From contig NZ_JATACI010000002.1 of NCBI RefSeq assembly GCF_037892195.1, forward strand, positions 310,001 to 374,000: a stretch of 64,000 nucleotides of DNA, written 5' to 3'. The notes below the pieces were generated by a model. The model was given only the letters and a program-made list of their open reading frames with translations. It ran no database searches and had not been told where the DNA came from. This DNA is from Yoonia sp. GPGPB17. GTDB lineage: Bacteria > Pseudomonadota > Alphaproteobacteria > Rhodobacterales > Rhodobacteraceae. The translations under genes were made by a program, and so were the position numbers. Below, piece by piece: positions 30,103-38,536 of this stretch; the stretch's first letter is position 1, and each line of letters starts with the position of its first letter.

Positions 30103-30265
30103 ACTCGTCATTGTGTGGACGACCCAAGACTGACGTGCCGCATCTTTGATTGGTTCAAAAACATTGCTACTTAGCGTTTCCAACGATGATGGTTGCGGGA
30201 GTTCGTCACCACCGAAAGAGAAACATCGTCATTGTGATCGTTTAAACGGTTGGTGAGAATAGGAG

Positions 30266-32077
30266 ATGACTACAGACCTACCAGACTTTGATCAAGATCA
30301 GGAATTGACTGATCTGCGACGCATCTGTGATGACATCCGTTCGGAAATCCTGAAGCATAGCCCGCAACAGCTTATCGGCGGCCTGTGGTCCATGATGTTG
30401 ATGAGCTTAATTTCCAAGTTTGATGATGACGGCGATGGCAGCCTTCCCAACGTGTCTGCGGACGAAAAGCATGTGTTGTTCGCTATGGAATATCTTCATG
30501 CCACGGACGCAGCAGAAGGTGTACCTGGTCCTGAAACTGCGTTGCCAGTAGATGAAACAGTTCTAAAGGAGCTTCTGGAACTGTCAGAAAAGGCCATAAC
30601 ACACGTCTTTCGCTTTGGCCTTGCATCAATGGCAAAACAGTTTGGGGATAAGACTGCAAACTTTCATTCACTCCAATCGACGATCCTTACAAACTGGGTA
30701 TTGATCAGAGGGCGACGTTATCAGGTTATGGAAGAGGAGTTCTTTAGCTACGTTCTCCAGCCTCATGATGACGTGATCCAAGAGTTGTATGGAGTTTCGG
30801 CATCCAAACTTTCGAAGGAAATTCAAGCAGCCGTTACAGCCATCAGAGAAGGTATTGATCGGGCTAGAGATGAAATCACGCAATTGATGCTGGAAACATC
30901 TGATCAAGCCAGTGCCAGTGGTATCGACATGGCGGCGTTCACGGCAGGTGAAGGCAACATAACAGAAGAAGATCGCAAACGTGCAACCAGCGCATTCGAC
31001 GATTTGATGTTTGGCGGTGTATTCAACGTCAGCAAGCACACCAATATCCCGCAAGACTTGTTAGATGACCTCTGTTTCGAAGCTGGTTCTGAGGATAAGT
31101 TCTTAGATGGCTCTGATTATGCTGGTACACCTCTTCAGACCTTACCAGCGCGAGTGAAGCCGCTGATAAGGATTGAAGGGAACTACTACTGCACCGAACC
31201 GAACTTTATTCGCGATTCCTTATACCGTGCAGTTCAACGTGCAATTATTGGTCGCAAACCAGACTACCGAGAAAGCTGGAACCAACGTCAGAAAGAGATG
31301 TCAGAAGCTGCTTTTTCCCAACTAATGGGGGATAGTCTTGGGACGGCTAAGGTGTTCACCGACGTCTATTATCCGATTGGTAAGAAGCAATGGGCTGAAA
31401 CCGACGGAGTAATTCTGATTGACGACGTGTTGATCTGCTTGGAAGCTAAAGCAGGCACTGAGTCTTTGGCGGCACCATCGTCCAATATGGACTCTCACAT
31501 CAACAAGACTGAAGAACTTGTTGTTAAGGCTTATCGCCAGGCAAAACGTTTCATTGACTATGTGCATGCTTCAGAAGAAGCACCGCTTTACGCCAAAACA
31601 GACGACGGGAAGTTCGTTGAGATTGCACGGGTCAAAAAAGCAAACCTGAGGAAAGTTTATCCAATCGGTCTGACCGTCGAAGCCTTTTCCCCGTACTCGG
31701 CGGCTGTAAAGGAACGGGACGACGTGGTGCCAATCGCCGACCGACACAACTTCATATCTATGTCCATTGATGATCTCTTCGTGCTCAGGCGTCTGCTGAA
31801 TGGTGCAGGTGAGTTCCTACATTACTTGGACGTTAGACAGGCGTTGGCTGGAATGAAGAATGTTACTCTCTTTGATGAGATGGATCACGTCGGGGCCTAC
31901 ATATCCAACAACCGAATGGACCAACACATCAGACAAATAATCGAGGACGAAAATGCTGACTTTGTCTCCATTGATGGTATGCAGGAGGATATTCTGGACC
32001 CGTATTTTAGCCACCCTGACTGGCCAGACTGTCGACCCCCGCCCAACAATATCCAGCCCGAACGCAGGAAATTTTAG
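30266..32077 (+). CDS. PD-(D/E)XK nuclease-like protein, stand-alone
   Basis: A 603-residue protein. Residues 1-330 are helical and of no known family (LRRICDDIRSEILKHSPQQLIGGLWSMMLMSLIS). Around residues 370-400 is a nuclease-like core: VFTDVYYPIGKKQWAETDGVILIDDVLICLEAKAGTESL, with Asp in ETDGVI and Glu-x-Lys in CLEAKAG matching the PD-(D/E)XK (NERD or restriction-like) pattern. A further helix with Lys/Arg (AYRQAKRFIDYV) follows. It starts 12 bases after AGGAG-like AATAGGAG. Lower GC and its position in a tRNA element suggest a defence or anti-mobile-element role, which is inference. Confidence 0.7.
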   Translation: MTTDLPDFDQDQELTDLRRICDDIRSEILKHSPQQLIGGLWSMMLMSLISKFDDDGDGSLPNVSADEKHVLFAMEYLHATDAAEGVPGPETALPVDETVLKELLELSEKAITHVFRFGLASMAKQFGDKTANFHSLQSTILTNWVLIRGRRYQVMEEEFFSYVLQPHDDVIQELYGVSASKLSKEIQAAVTAIREGIDRARDEITQLMLETSDQASASGIDMAAFTAGEGNITEEDRKRATSAFDDLMFGGVFNVSKHTNIPQDLLDDLCFEAGSEDKFLDGSDYAGTPLQTLPARVKPLIRIEGNYYCTEPNFIRDSLYRAVQRAIIGRKPDYRESWNQRQKEMSEAAFSQLMGDSLGTAKVFTDVYYPIGKKQWAETDGVILIDDVLICLEAKAGTESLAAPSSNMDSHINKTEELVVKAYRQAKRFIDYVHASEEAPLYAKTDDGKFVEIARVKKANLRKVYPIGLTVEAFSPYSAAVKERDDVVPIADRHNFISMSIDDLFVLRRLLNGAGEFLHYLDVRQALAGMKNVTLFDEMDHVGAYISNNRMDQHIRQIIEDENADFVSIDGMQEDILDPYFSHPDWPDCRPPPNNIQPERRKF

Positions 32078-32197
32078 ATAGCTTGGCGGCCACATCTTCT
32101 TCTGGATGGCTTTCGGGTGACAGCTTTATCCGTGACATGTCCGGAGAGGGCAGACTGCAAATATCTGATCATTTCGACAAGGTCCTGCCTAATCTAG

Positions 32198-32272
32198 CTC
32201 AGGGATGCCGCCGCCGCAGTCGGCGTTTCGGTTCCAACGCTTTATCGTTGGTTGCCTAGTTCAGTACGTTGA
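32198..32272 (+). pseudogene. C-terminal remnant of a serine recombinase (resolvase HTH)
   Basis: About 24 codons reading LRDAAAAVGVSVPTLYRWLPSSVR followed by a stop. This is the typical C-terminal helix-turn-helix end of Hin/resolvase-type recombinases. An in-frame stop lies directly upstream, and the catalytic part is absent. It is evidence of past recombination between the nuclease gene and the methylase remnant. Confidence 0.55.
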
Positions 32273-32276
32273 TCTT

Positions 32277-32933
32277 TCAGGACAACAGGCCGAGCCTTTC
32301 GCGAGCGATTTGCAAATACTCAGCAGAAAGGTCAATGCCGATGCCATGTCGGCCAAGCCGCTGAGCAGCGACTAGCGTGGTACCGGTGCCCACAAATGGA
32401 TCAAGAACGATGCCGCCGGTCGGGCAGGTGGCCTTCAGCGGCACTTCGGCAATACTCTTCGGAAATGCCGCGTAGTGTGCACTCCTGCCCGTAGAGCGAT
32501 CAGGCGCGATCTGCCAAACGTCACCTGGCATGCTGCCTTTTGGATTGTATCTCAGAATATAGAATCCATCGCGCTGAAGCCGAGATGCCCTCGCTGAAAT
32601 GGTCTCGTTGTCAGAATGGGTGACACGGTTCCCTCCTTTGAGGATAAGTCGAAAGTCATACAATCGACCGGCTTTGATTTCGGCGAACGTATTATCAACA
32701 GCGTTCATCTTCTGTGTCTCCGTTAGGCTAGCCGCCGACTTGATCCGTTCCTTACACGCTGGCGGCGATATGCCGGTTGCGGTGACCACTTCACCTTTTG
32801 CAAGTCGTGCTTTCTTTGATGGGATGCGAATGGCATCTGCGTCGAAGTAGTAATCGTTTTGTTTTGCAAGGTGGAAAACATGTTCATGTCTGTGGGTAGA
32901 ACGCGAACTCCCGGAAGAAACGGAGTGGGCCAA
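32277..32933 (-). pseudogene. DNA methyltransferase, N-terminus lost
   Basis: About 200 codons of an N4-cytosine/N6-adenine methyltransferase. RHEHVFHLAKQNDYYFDADAIR is a central region, GDVWQIAPDRSTGRSAHYAAFP follows, and the SAM-binding FxGxG motif is in GGIVLDPFVGTGTTLVAAQRLGRHGIGIDL near the C-terminus. This order (SAM motif last) is beta class, in which the catalytic (D/S)PPY motif lies at the N-terminus. No such motif is present; the sequence before RHEHVF is unrelated. The gene is truncated and presumably inactive. Confidence 0.75.
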
Positions 32934-33057
32934 GGAACTATACCTCGAACTAAAGAGACAAGCGGAACGGTCTGAGGGCTTCCGTGCTTACCGAATTGAA
33001 CGTGTCATCCCCAAGGTGCTCCGCGATTTAGCGAACGATAGCCCCAAGGAAACTTGA
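32890..33057 (+). pseudogene. 3' fragment of an unknown gene
   Basis: A frame with coding-like composition (RELPEETEWAKELYLELKRQAERSEGFRAYRIERVIPKVLRDLAND) ends at a TGA that overlaps the TTG candidate start of the next gene. It has no start of its own, and its 5' end abuts the truncated methylase. It looks like the tail of a lost operon partner of the HEPN-type gene. Confidence 0.4.
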
Positions 33058-33635
33058 GACGAGATGATTGGACATCGGATGAGAGATGGTTCACGCACAT
33101 GACTGATAGCATGATCCTAACGGTCCAGAACCATTTGGAACATGACCCACGGCTTGAAGGCTGGAGTCCACTTGGCATCGGTATGACCTTCGAGACTGAC
33201 AAGTGGGTTGAATTGATCCTTTCCTACAGTCTCACCGAAACGGTCCCGGACTACCTAGAGCAGATGTTCGAACGGGCGCAGGGATGTGCTGTCTATGGTT
33301 GCTATCACTATCCGCTGTTCACTCTGGCCGTCGAAGAACTTTTCAGACTCAAAGAAAGCGCCTTACGGGAGGCTGTTCGGGAAACCCGTGCTTCAAAGAC
33401 CGTTCTGAAGCAAAGCTATGCCGATCTCTTGAAGTGGGCATACAAAGAGAACCTGATTGATCAGCAACGTCATGACCAGTGGCAGGCGGCAAGAGAGTTG
33501 CGCAATATAACCAGCCACAAGGGCGATTACTTGCTGTTAGGTCCAAACGATGCAATCGGCCATCTCCAATTCACTGTCGAAATGACTGATGAAATCTTCA
33601 GGGCCTGCCGAACTCATTCCAAGTCATCGTCCTGA
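33054..33635 (+). CDS. HEPN-like domain protein
   Basis: About 193 residues (178 if started at ATG 33099). All-helical, with ELFRLKESALREAVRETRASKTVLKQSYADLLKWAYK and ending in ARELRNITSHKGDYLLLG, which contains Arg-Asn-x3-His, the RNase motif of HEPN domains. HEPN proteins often act as toxins or as RNases in abortive defence. TTG 33054 overlaps the stop of the upstream fragment and has AAGGA nearby, so coupling to a lost partner is plausible. It converges with and overlaps the integrase fragment at its 3' end. Confidence 0.55.
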   Translation: MRRDDWTSDERWFTHMTDSMILTVQNHLEHDPRLEGWSPLGIGMTFETDKWVELILSYSLTETVPDYLEQMFERAQGCAVYGCYHYPLFTLAVEELFRLKESALREAVRETRASKTVLKQSYADLLKWAYKENLIDQQRHDQWQAARELRNITSHKGDYLLLGPNDAIGHLQFTVEMTDEIFRACRTHSKSSS

Positions 33636-34865
33636 CCCGGCTCCGCATACTCCTTTCGACAATCTGATGCTTCAAGCCACTTACGCTTTTGGGTAAACTC
33701 CGGGCCATCGTCATAGTGCCTGAGCGCCCCAGCCTCTGCATGACCCAATATGGCCCGCCTCAGATCAGGTGATGCACCAGCACGCCGTAGAGCGTTACTG
33801 AACGTTGATCGCCATGAATAAAGCACTTTCTTTGGATCAGTGATCGGTGGGTCCATCTTCTTTCGTATCAGTTGTTGGAAGTTGTGCCGCACAGACTGCA
33901 CAAGGTCTTTCTCTTGGGTCTTGAACGTGTTGAAACCACCGCTGCGGAGGAACTCTGGAAACTCAGCTAGTTCAGGATGCAGAGGGATCACCCGATCCGA
34001 TCCGTCGGTTTTTGACCCTTCCACTTTGATCCACTTGTCCGTTATCCGTTCCGGTTCAAGATCAAGCACTTCTTTGGGTCGCATCGAAGTAAAGGCCATA
34101 ACCTTGATGACCCATCGAACTGCAACGCGGCGTTCCTCAGTCATACCACGCACACGCTTACCCCATATGGTGTCCATGGCATCGAAAATGCGTTGAGCTT
34201 CGTTAGGCGTGAATGGCTTCCATTTGCGCTGTTGAACCGATTGCTTTTCGCGATGTAGCTGAACCGAACCCATGGGGTTGATGTCGATCAGTTCCTCTTG
34301 GATTGCGTACCGCAGAGTCGTTTTGATCGGCGTGAAGATTGCCTGTACTGAACTTGCAGAGTTGGTCCGAAACTGGTTGTCGCGAAACTCTCTGAGCATT
34401 CTTGGTGTGATGTGCGAGATAGGGATGTCCCCGGTTTGTCGGATCAGAGTCTGGATATGCCTTCGATACTTCCTGCGTACCGACTCTTTGACCCCGTTGA
34501 ACGCGAAAGCGCGTTCGCTCACCACAGACAGTGTGTTCGGATCACCGGCAATGTCAGCGATGCGGCGTTCCAGTTTCCGCCTGACCAGTTCATATTCATC
34601 ACGCTCATCTGCGTCCGTAGGGGCGATCACTTGATCGCCAAAGCAGATAGTCAGGATGCTGCGATATGCTGCCAGTCGAGCAGCAGGGCTAGTTTCCGGA
34701 TGTTGATCGGCGGCGAGTAGTGCAGCCCTTGCCCCCTGCAACATCTGACTGCCACGCCAGTTCCCCGGCTCCATGCCCAGATCGGTCAGTGCATCGGCGA
34801 TACCCATCAACGGCTCTTCAAGCGCGTTGACTTCTGTCACATATCTCGTGTTAGTGTCCGAGCAC
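33614..34865 (-). pseudogene. Tyrosine integrase, C-terminal part, cut by IS256-type element
   Basis: About 415 codons. The catalytic domain is intact: Arg in MAFTSMRPKEVLDLEPERI, box II YSWRSTFSNALRRAGA, ILGHAEAGALRHYDDGPEF with the nucleophilic Tyr. The related element 1 integrase is 540 residues. The N-terminus ends at the IS inverted repeat (34866), and a separate N-terminal fragment lies on the other side of the IS. Close comparison suggests the two pieces overlap, so they may come from two different integrase genes. Confidence 0.8.
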
Positions 34866-34970
34866 GTGGTGTAATTTCTATGCCGTCAACGGTGTAAACC
34901 CAGGTGGCCACCGAGGTGTATGGTCGGGCGGAGTTTCGCGACTTCAACCACGGACCACACGGAGACCCCG

Positions 34971-36168
34971 ATGACCAAAACCAACATGGACTTATCAGAG
35001 CTTCTGGCCAAGCAGGACGGCGGCGACTTTCTTCGCAGCGTTGCCGAGGCCGTTCTTCAGCTCATCATGGAGGCCGATGTCGAAGGCCTGATCGGTGCAG
35101 GCAAGCACGAACGTAGCAATGACCGCGCCACGTGGCGGAACGGGTATCGAGAGCGCTCTCGATACCCGTTTGGGCACTTTGAACCTCAAGGTCCCGAAGC
35201 TCCGCCAAGGCAGCTACTTTCCCGGCTTCTTGGAACCCCGAAAGACATCCGAGAAAGCCCTGGTGGCTGTGATCCAGGAGGCTTGGATTGGCGGTGTGTC
35301 CACCCGCCGCGTCGATGAATTAGCCCAAGCCATGGGCCTGAGCGGCATCTCCAAGAGCACCGTGTCCAAGCTTTGCAAAGACATTGACGAGAGGGTGAAT
35401 GAGTTCCTGACCCGCCCGCTCAACGGGGAATGGCCCTATGTCTGGCTCGACGCCACATACCTGAAGGTGCGCCAGGGCGGGCGGATCGTCAGCGTTGCCG
35501 CCATAATCGCCGTTGCAGCAAACACCGATGGCCGCCGGGAGATCATCGGCCTAGGTCTTGGCCCCTCAGAGGCAGAAACGTTCTGGATGGACTTCCTGCG
35601 CGGCCTCAAGGCCCGTGGGCTTGATGGGACCAAACTGGTGATCAGCGATGCCCACAGTGGCTTACGCGCCGCCATCGAGCGCGTCTTCGAGGCGACGTGG
35701 CAACGCTGCCGGGTTCACTGGATGCGTAACGCCCTGGCGCATGTGTCACGCGGCCAGCACACCGTTGTCGCCGCCGCGATCAGGCAAGCCTTCGACCAGC
35801 CCGACCGAGCATCCGCTGGAGAGACCTGGCGCAAGGTGGCCGATCAGCTCCGGCCTCGGTGGCCAAAGTTGGCAGAGTTGATGGACAGCAGCGAACACGA
35901 CGTGCTGGCCTACATGGCCTTCCCGCGCCAACATCGCACGAAGCTGCACTCGACCAATCCCATTGAGCGCCTGAACAAAGAGGTGAAACGGCGCGCGGAT
36001 GTCGTCGGTATCTTTCCAAACGAGGCATCCATCACCCGCCTCATCGGCGCAGTGCTATTTGAGCAGAACGACGAATGGCAGACCGCAAGCCGCTACATGA
36101 TGGTCGAGGCATTCGCCCAGATCGACAACGAGGAGACAGACCCAATTCTCAGCATCAAAGCCGCCTGA
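34971..36168 (+). pseudogene. IS256-family (mutator-type) transposase, reading frame broken
   Basis: A DDE transposase of about 400 residues. The first frame (34971 onwards) reads MTKTNMDLSELLAKQDGG to RATWRNGYRER; the second frame continues LDTRLGTLNLKVPKLRQGSYFPGFLEPRK to 36168. Catalytic Asp residues are in YVWLDATYLKVRQGG and LVISDAHSGLRAAI, and the late Glu in STNPIERLNKEVKRRADVVGIFPNEASI. The shift near 35157 equals two missing (or one extra) base and sits at the centre of a 32-bp palindrome. Confidence 0.85.
35139..35170. repeat. 32-bp perfect palindrome inside the transposase gene
   Basis: AACGGGTATCGAGAGC followed directly by its reverse complement GCTCTCGATACCCGTT, centred on the frame break. 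If two bases are restored to mend the frame, it becomes a 15-bp stem with a 4-base loop. Confidence 0.8.
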
Positions 36169-36202
36169 TCATGCGCTCAGGCCACCAGGCAAATTACACC
36201 AC

Positions 36203-36448
36203 CTTGACGGACGTGACCTATCTCGTTTTTTCCGCGACTAAGGGATCATCCAAATCCTTGATCGTCTGGTCGTCCTGCTTGGTCCACTCAACAACCATTG
36301 CGACCGCCTGTGCGTCAGAGACTTTTCCGCATGGTCGATTCCACATTTTGAAGCCCAAGGTCTTCTGATGCTTGTCGGGAACACGGCGTCGGTATGACAG
36401 AACACCACCATTGTCCTTCATGTATTTGGGCCGCTTGAGTGTCCGCAT
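36203..36448 (-). pseudogene. Tyrosine integrase, N-terminal fragment
   Basis: About 75 codons (MRTLKRPKYMKDNGGVLSYRRRVPDKHQKTLGFKMWNRPCGKVSDAQAVAMVVEW) matching the arm-binding N-terminus of the element 1 integrase (KYLKIDRGRYYYQRRVPDQF... MPCGDVSYAKAVQLVVNW). It ends in a TAG stop shortly before the IS right end. Start ATG 36448 lies directly after the TGTGTCCA repeat pair, mirroring element 1. Confidence 0.75.
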
Positions 36449-36477
36449 TGTGTCCAGATTTCTTGAATTTGTGTCCA
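36449..36477. repeat. Paired 8-bp direct repeat at right end of element 2
   Basis: TGTGTCCA at 36449-36456 and 36470-36477, 21 bp apart, immediately before the integrase start. Same octamer and spacing as at 26327-26355. Confidence 0.65.
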
Positions 36478-36537
36478 GATTTCGCTTCTGGAAACAAGCA
36501 ATAGCCATTAAAAAAGGAAAATCAACGCGATAGCGTC

Positions 36538-36559
36538 ATGGTGGGCGACCCTGGAATCG
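36538..36559. repeat. Attachment-site repeat within tRNA-Tyr 3' end
   Basis: ATGGTGGGCGACCCTGGAATCG overlaps the tRNA-Tyr 3' end and recurs at 26221 (identical) and 21258 (one mismatch). It is the right boundary of the inserted DNA; integration restores the tRNA 3' end. Confidence 0.85.
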
Positions 36560-36622
36560 AACCAGGCGTGAGTCGCCTCGAGGGAGTTACAGTCCCCTGC
36601 CACACCTTGCGGCCTGTCGCCC
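36539..36622 (-). tRNA. tRNA-Tyr (GTA)
   Basis: 84-nt class II tRNA read on the minus strand. The acceptor stem is GGGCGAC with GTCGCCC, discriminator A and encoded CCA. The anticodon loop is GGGGACTGTAACTCCC with GTA. A variable arm (CTCGAGGCGACTCACG region) and T arm CCTGG/TTCGATT/CCAGG follow. It is the integration target for the two tandem elements to its left. Confidence 0.95.
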
Positions 36623-36747
36623 ACTGACGGGGTGACTACCTGTGGCCCAAGGGTGCGTCAACTGCAAAAATGGTCAATCGTGCCCCACTCTTCACAGCTT
36701 GCAAATTGTCGGGTATCGCCTGCGTTGAACCAAGGATCGGAAACAGC

Positions 36748-37524
36748 ATGAAAAAGCCAAAGTGGGTGATTGCCAAAGAACAGGCCAAGCGGCAGGCCGC
36801 ACAAGAGACCGTCTGGCTTTTTGGATTGCATGCGGTGCGCGATGCTTTGCAAAACCCAGCGCGCCAGAAACTGCGGCTGGTTGTGACGCGCAATGCTTTG
36901 GAGCGGTTGGGTGACACGGTGGCGCAAAGTGGGATGTCGCCGGAAATCTCTGATCCGCGCAAGTTCGCAGCACCGCTTGATCCGCAGTCCGTGCATCAGG
37001 GGGCCGCACTTGAAGTCAAACCGCTGGACTGGGGCAGTCTTGAGGATGTGGCATTGGGCGAAGGGCCTATGCCGCCGCGGATCGTGTTGCTCGACCGTGT
37101 GACTGACCCCCACAACGTGGGTGCAATCCTGCGCTCGGCCGAGGTGTTCGGGGCGCGCGCCGTGGTGGCCGTGCAGCGTCATTCCGCGCCAGAGACAGGT
37201 GCATTGGCCAAAACGGCCAGTGGTGCATTGGAACGCCAGCCCTATCTGCGTGTGCGCAATCTGGCGGATGCGATAGAGGCCCTGAAAGGCATGGGATATC
37301 TTGCGCTGGGTCTGGATGGCGACGCAGAGCACACGATCGAAGCCGCCGTCGAGGGCAAGCGCGACCGCCCTGTGGCCCTGGTGATGGGGGCGGAAGGCCC
37401 AGGTTTGCGCGAGAAAACCCGCGAAACCTGCGATGAATTGGTCAAAATCGACGCGGCAGCGGGATTTGGATCGCTCAACGTCTCAAATGCGGCGGCAGTT
37501 GCCCTATATGCTGTCAAAGGCTGA
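36748..37524 (+). CDS. rlmB: SPOUT-family 23S rRNA 2'-O-methyltransferase (RlmB-type)
   Basis: A 258-residue TrmH-type RNA ribose methyltransferase. It has an N-terminal substrate-binding domain (WLFGLHAVRDALQNPARQKLRLVVT) and a knotted SPOUT domain with DRVTDPHNVGAILRSAEVFGA, LVMGAEGPGLR and FGSLNVSNAAAVALY motifs. It likely methylates a 23S rRNA nucleotide (Gm2251 in E. coli). The ATG at 36748 (MKKPKWVIAKEQAKR) was chosen over 36670, which would add an unrelated leader. Confidence 0.9.
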   Translation: MKKPKWVIAKEQAKRQAAQETVWLFGLHAVRDALQNPARQKLRLVVTRNALERLGDTVAQSGMSPEISDPRKFAAPLDPQSVHQGAALEVKPLDWGSLEDVALGEGPMPPRIVLLDRVTDPHNVGAILRSAEVFGARAVVAVQRHSAPETGALAKTASGALERQPYLRVRNLADAIEALKGMGYLALGLDGDAEHTIEAAVEGKRDRPVALVMGAEGPGLREKTRETCDELVKIDAAAGFGSLNVSNAAAVALYAVKG

Positions 37525-37541
37525 CGGACAGGACGAGACCC

Positions 37542-37864
37542 ATGGGTGCCACGAAAATTGCGACTTGCTGCTATTGCGGCACCAAAGCGGTCCTCGTGCT
37601 GCGCGGCAAGGACAAGCATGAACTGGCCTGTAGCAACTGTGGTGCGCCATTGCGCGCTTTGAAAATGTTACCAAAGCGGGCCGGGGGGCGACTGCGCCTG
37701 CGGCGGCACCCGCCCGCCCGACCAAACGCAAACGTGTTGAAAAATACCCTGAATACCGCAAAGAACGCCCGAAAAAGCGCAAGAAATCCAAAGGGTTTGG
37801 CCGCCGGGTGATGTCTGAGATCTGGGATGTCGTCGAAGACGTCGTGGATGATATCTTTGACTAA
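37542..37864 (+). pseudogene. Zinc-ribbon protein with basic tail, reading frame broken
   Basis: A small protein opening with a four-Cys zinc ribbon (CCYCGTKAVLVLRGKDKHELACSNCGAPL). After a run of six G at 37682-37687, the frame that gives a sensible continuation (ATAPAAAPARPTKRKRVEKYPEYRKERPKKRKKSKGFGRR...EIWDVVEDVVDDIFD) is shifted, ending at 37864. One missing G in that run explains it. The product would be about 107 residues with a very basic linker and acidic end. Function unknown. Confidence 0.7.
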
Positions 37865-37962
37865 GGTCTTATCACTGCGCTTCACGCCTTTGCGAGGGGG
37901 TAGGCAAGACTGCCATCTGCACGCAGTTTGTCCTGCATGACCCATCTTTTCACCGTCTTCCC

Positions 37963-38412
37963 ATGCTAAGCCGTCGCCATTTTACCGGTGGTCTGGCCGT
38001 CTTACCTTTCGCGGCGACACCGGCTGTGGCCCGCCAGCCTTGTGTGTTTGGCACGCATGGCGTTGCCATCAACGGCATCGATCCCGTCAGTTATTTTGCC
38101 GAGCATAGGCCAATGCCCGGATCCGATCTGTACCGGTTGCGCTGGCGCAATGCGGTGTGGCGGTTCGGGTCATCGATGACAATGGATGCGTTTGAACGCA
38201 ATCCCCATCAATATGCGCCACGTTATGGTGGCTTTTGTGCGGTGACCATGGCGCATGGTGGCGTCTCAGATACCGTGCCAGAGGCCTGGGCGGTCCATGA
38301 CGGTCGCCTTTATCTGGCTCAATCGCGCCTTGCGATGGCGGCATGGCAAGCTGATCCCGCCCAGTACATCGCCCAGGCAGATAGCCACTGGGCGACGGCC
38401 AGCTGCGGCTGA
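37963..38412 (+). CDS. Exported YHS-domain protein
   Basis: A 149-residue protein with a Tat-like signal (MLSRRHFTGGLAVLPFAATPAVA) and a YHS-like domain: GVAINGIDPVSYFAEHRPMPGSDLYRLRWRNAVWRFGS and NPHQYAPRYGGFCAVTMAHG. YHS domains are thought to bind metal; this periplasmic type is common in Rhodobacterales. No partner gene is adjacent. Confidence 0.8.
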   Translation: MLSRRHFTGGLAVLPFAATPAVARQPCVFGTHGVAINGIDPVSYFAEHRPMPGSDLYRLRWRNAVWRFGSSMTMDAFERNPHQYAPRYGGFCAVTMAHGGVSDTVPEAWAVHDGRLYLAQSRLAMAAWQADPAQYIAQADSHWATASCG

Positions 38413-38536
38413 ATACACGGTTTGTTCACATTTACCTGAGAACGTCTTTTGTGCCAGTGCGGCATACTTATGTAGCATTGGAAGGCGTGCGTTCGGAACC
38501 TGCGCGCCTTCTCACTGTCCCTCTGTTCCGCAACTT

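Larger units (their letters stand above)
34866..36202 (+). mobile_element. IS256-family insertion sequence
   Basis: About 1.34 kb, bounded by terminal inverted repeats GTGGTGTAATTT (34866-34877) and AAATTACACCAC (36191-36202), enclosing one mutator-type transposase gene. No target-site duplication is visible at the two flanks, unlike the usual 8-9 bp of the family. This suggests recombination between two IS copies or an adjacent deletion after insertion. Confidence 0.85.

Noticed and set aside
34855..36213. Target-site duplication of the IS256-type element
   Set aside because: The 8-10 bases on each side (CCGAGCAC and CTTGACGG) do not match.
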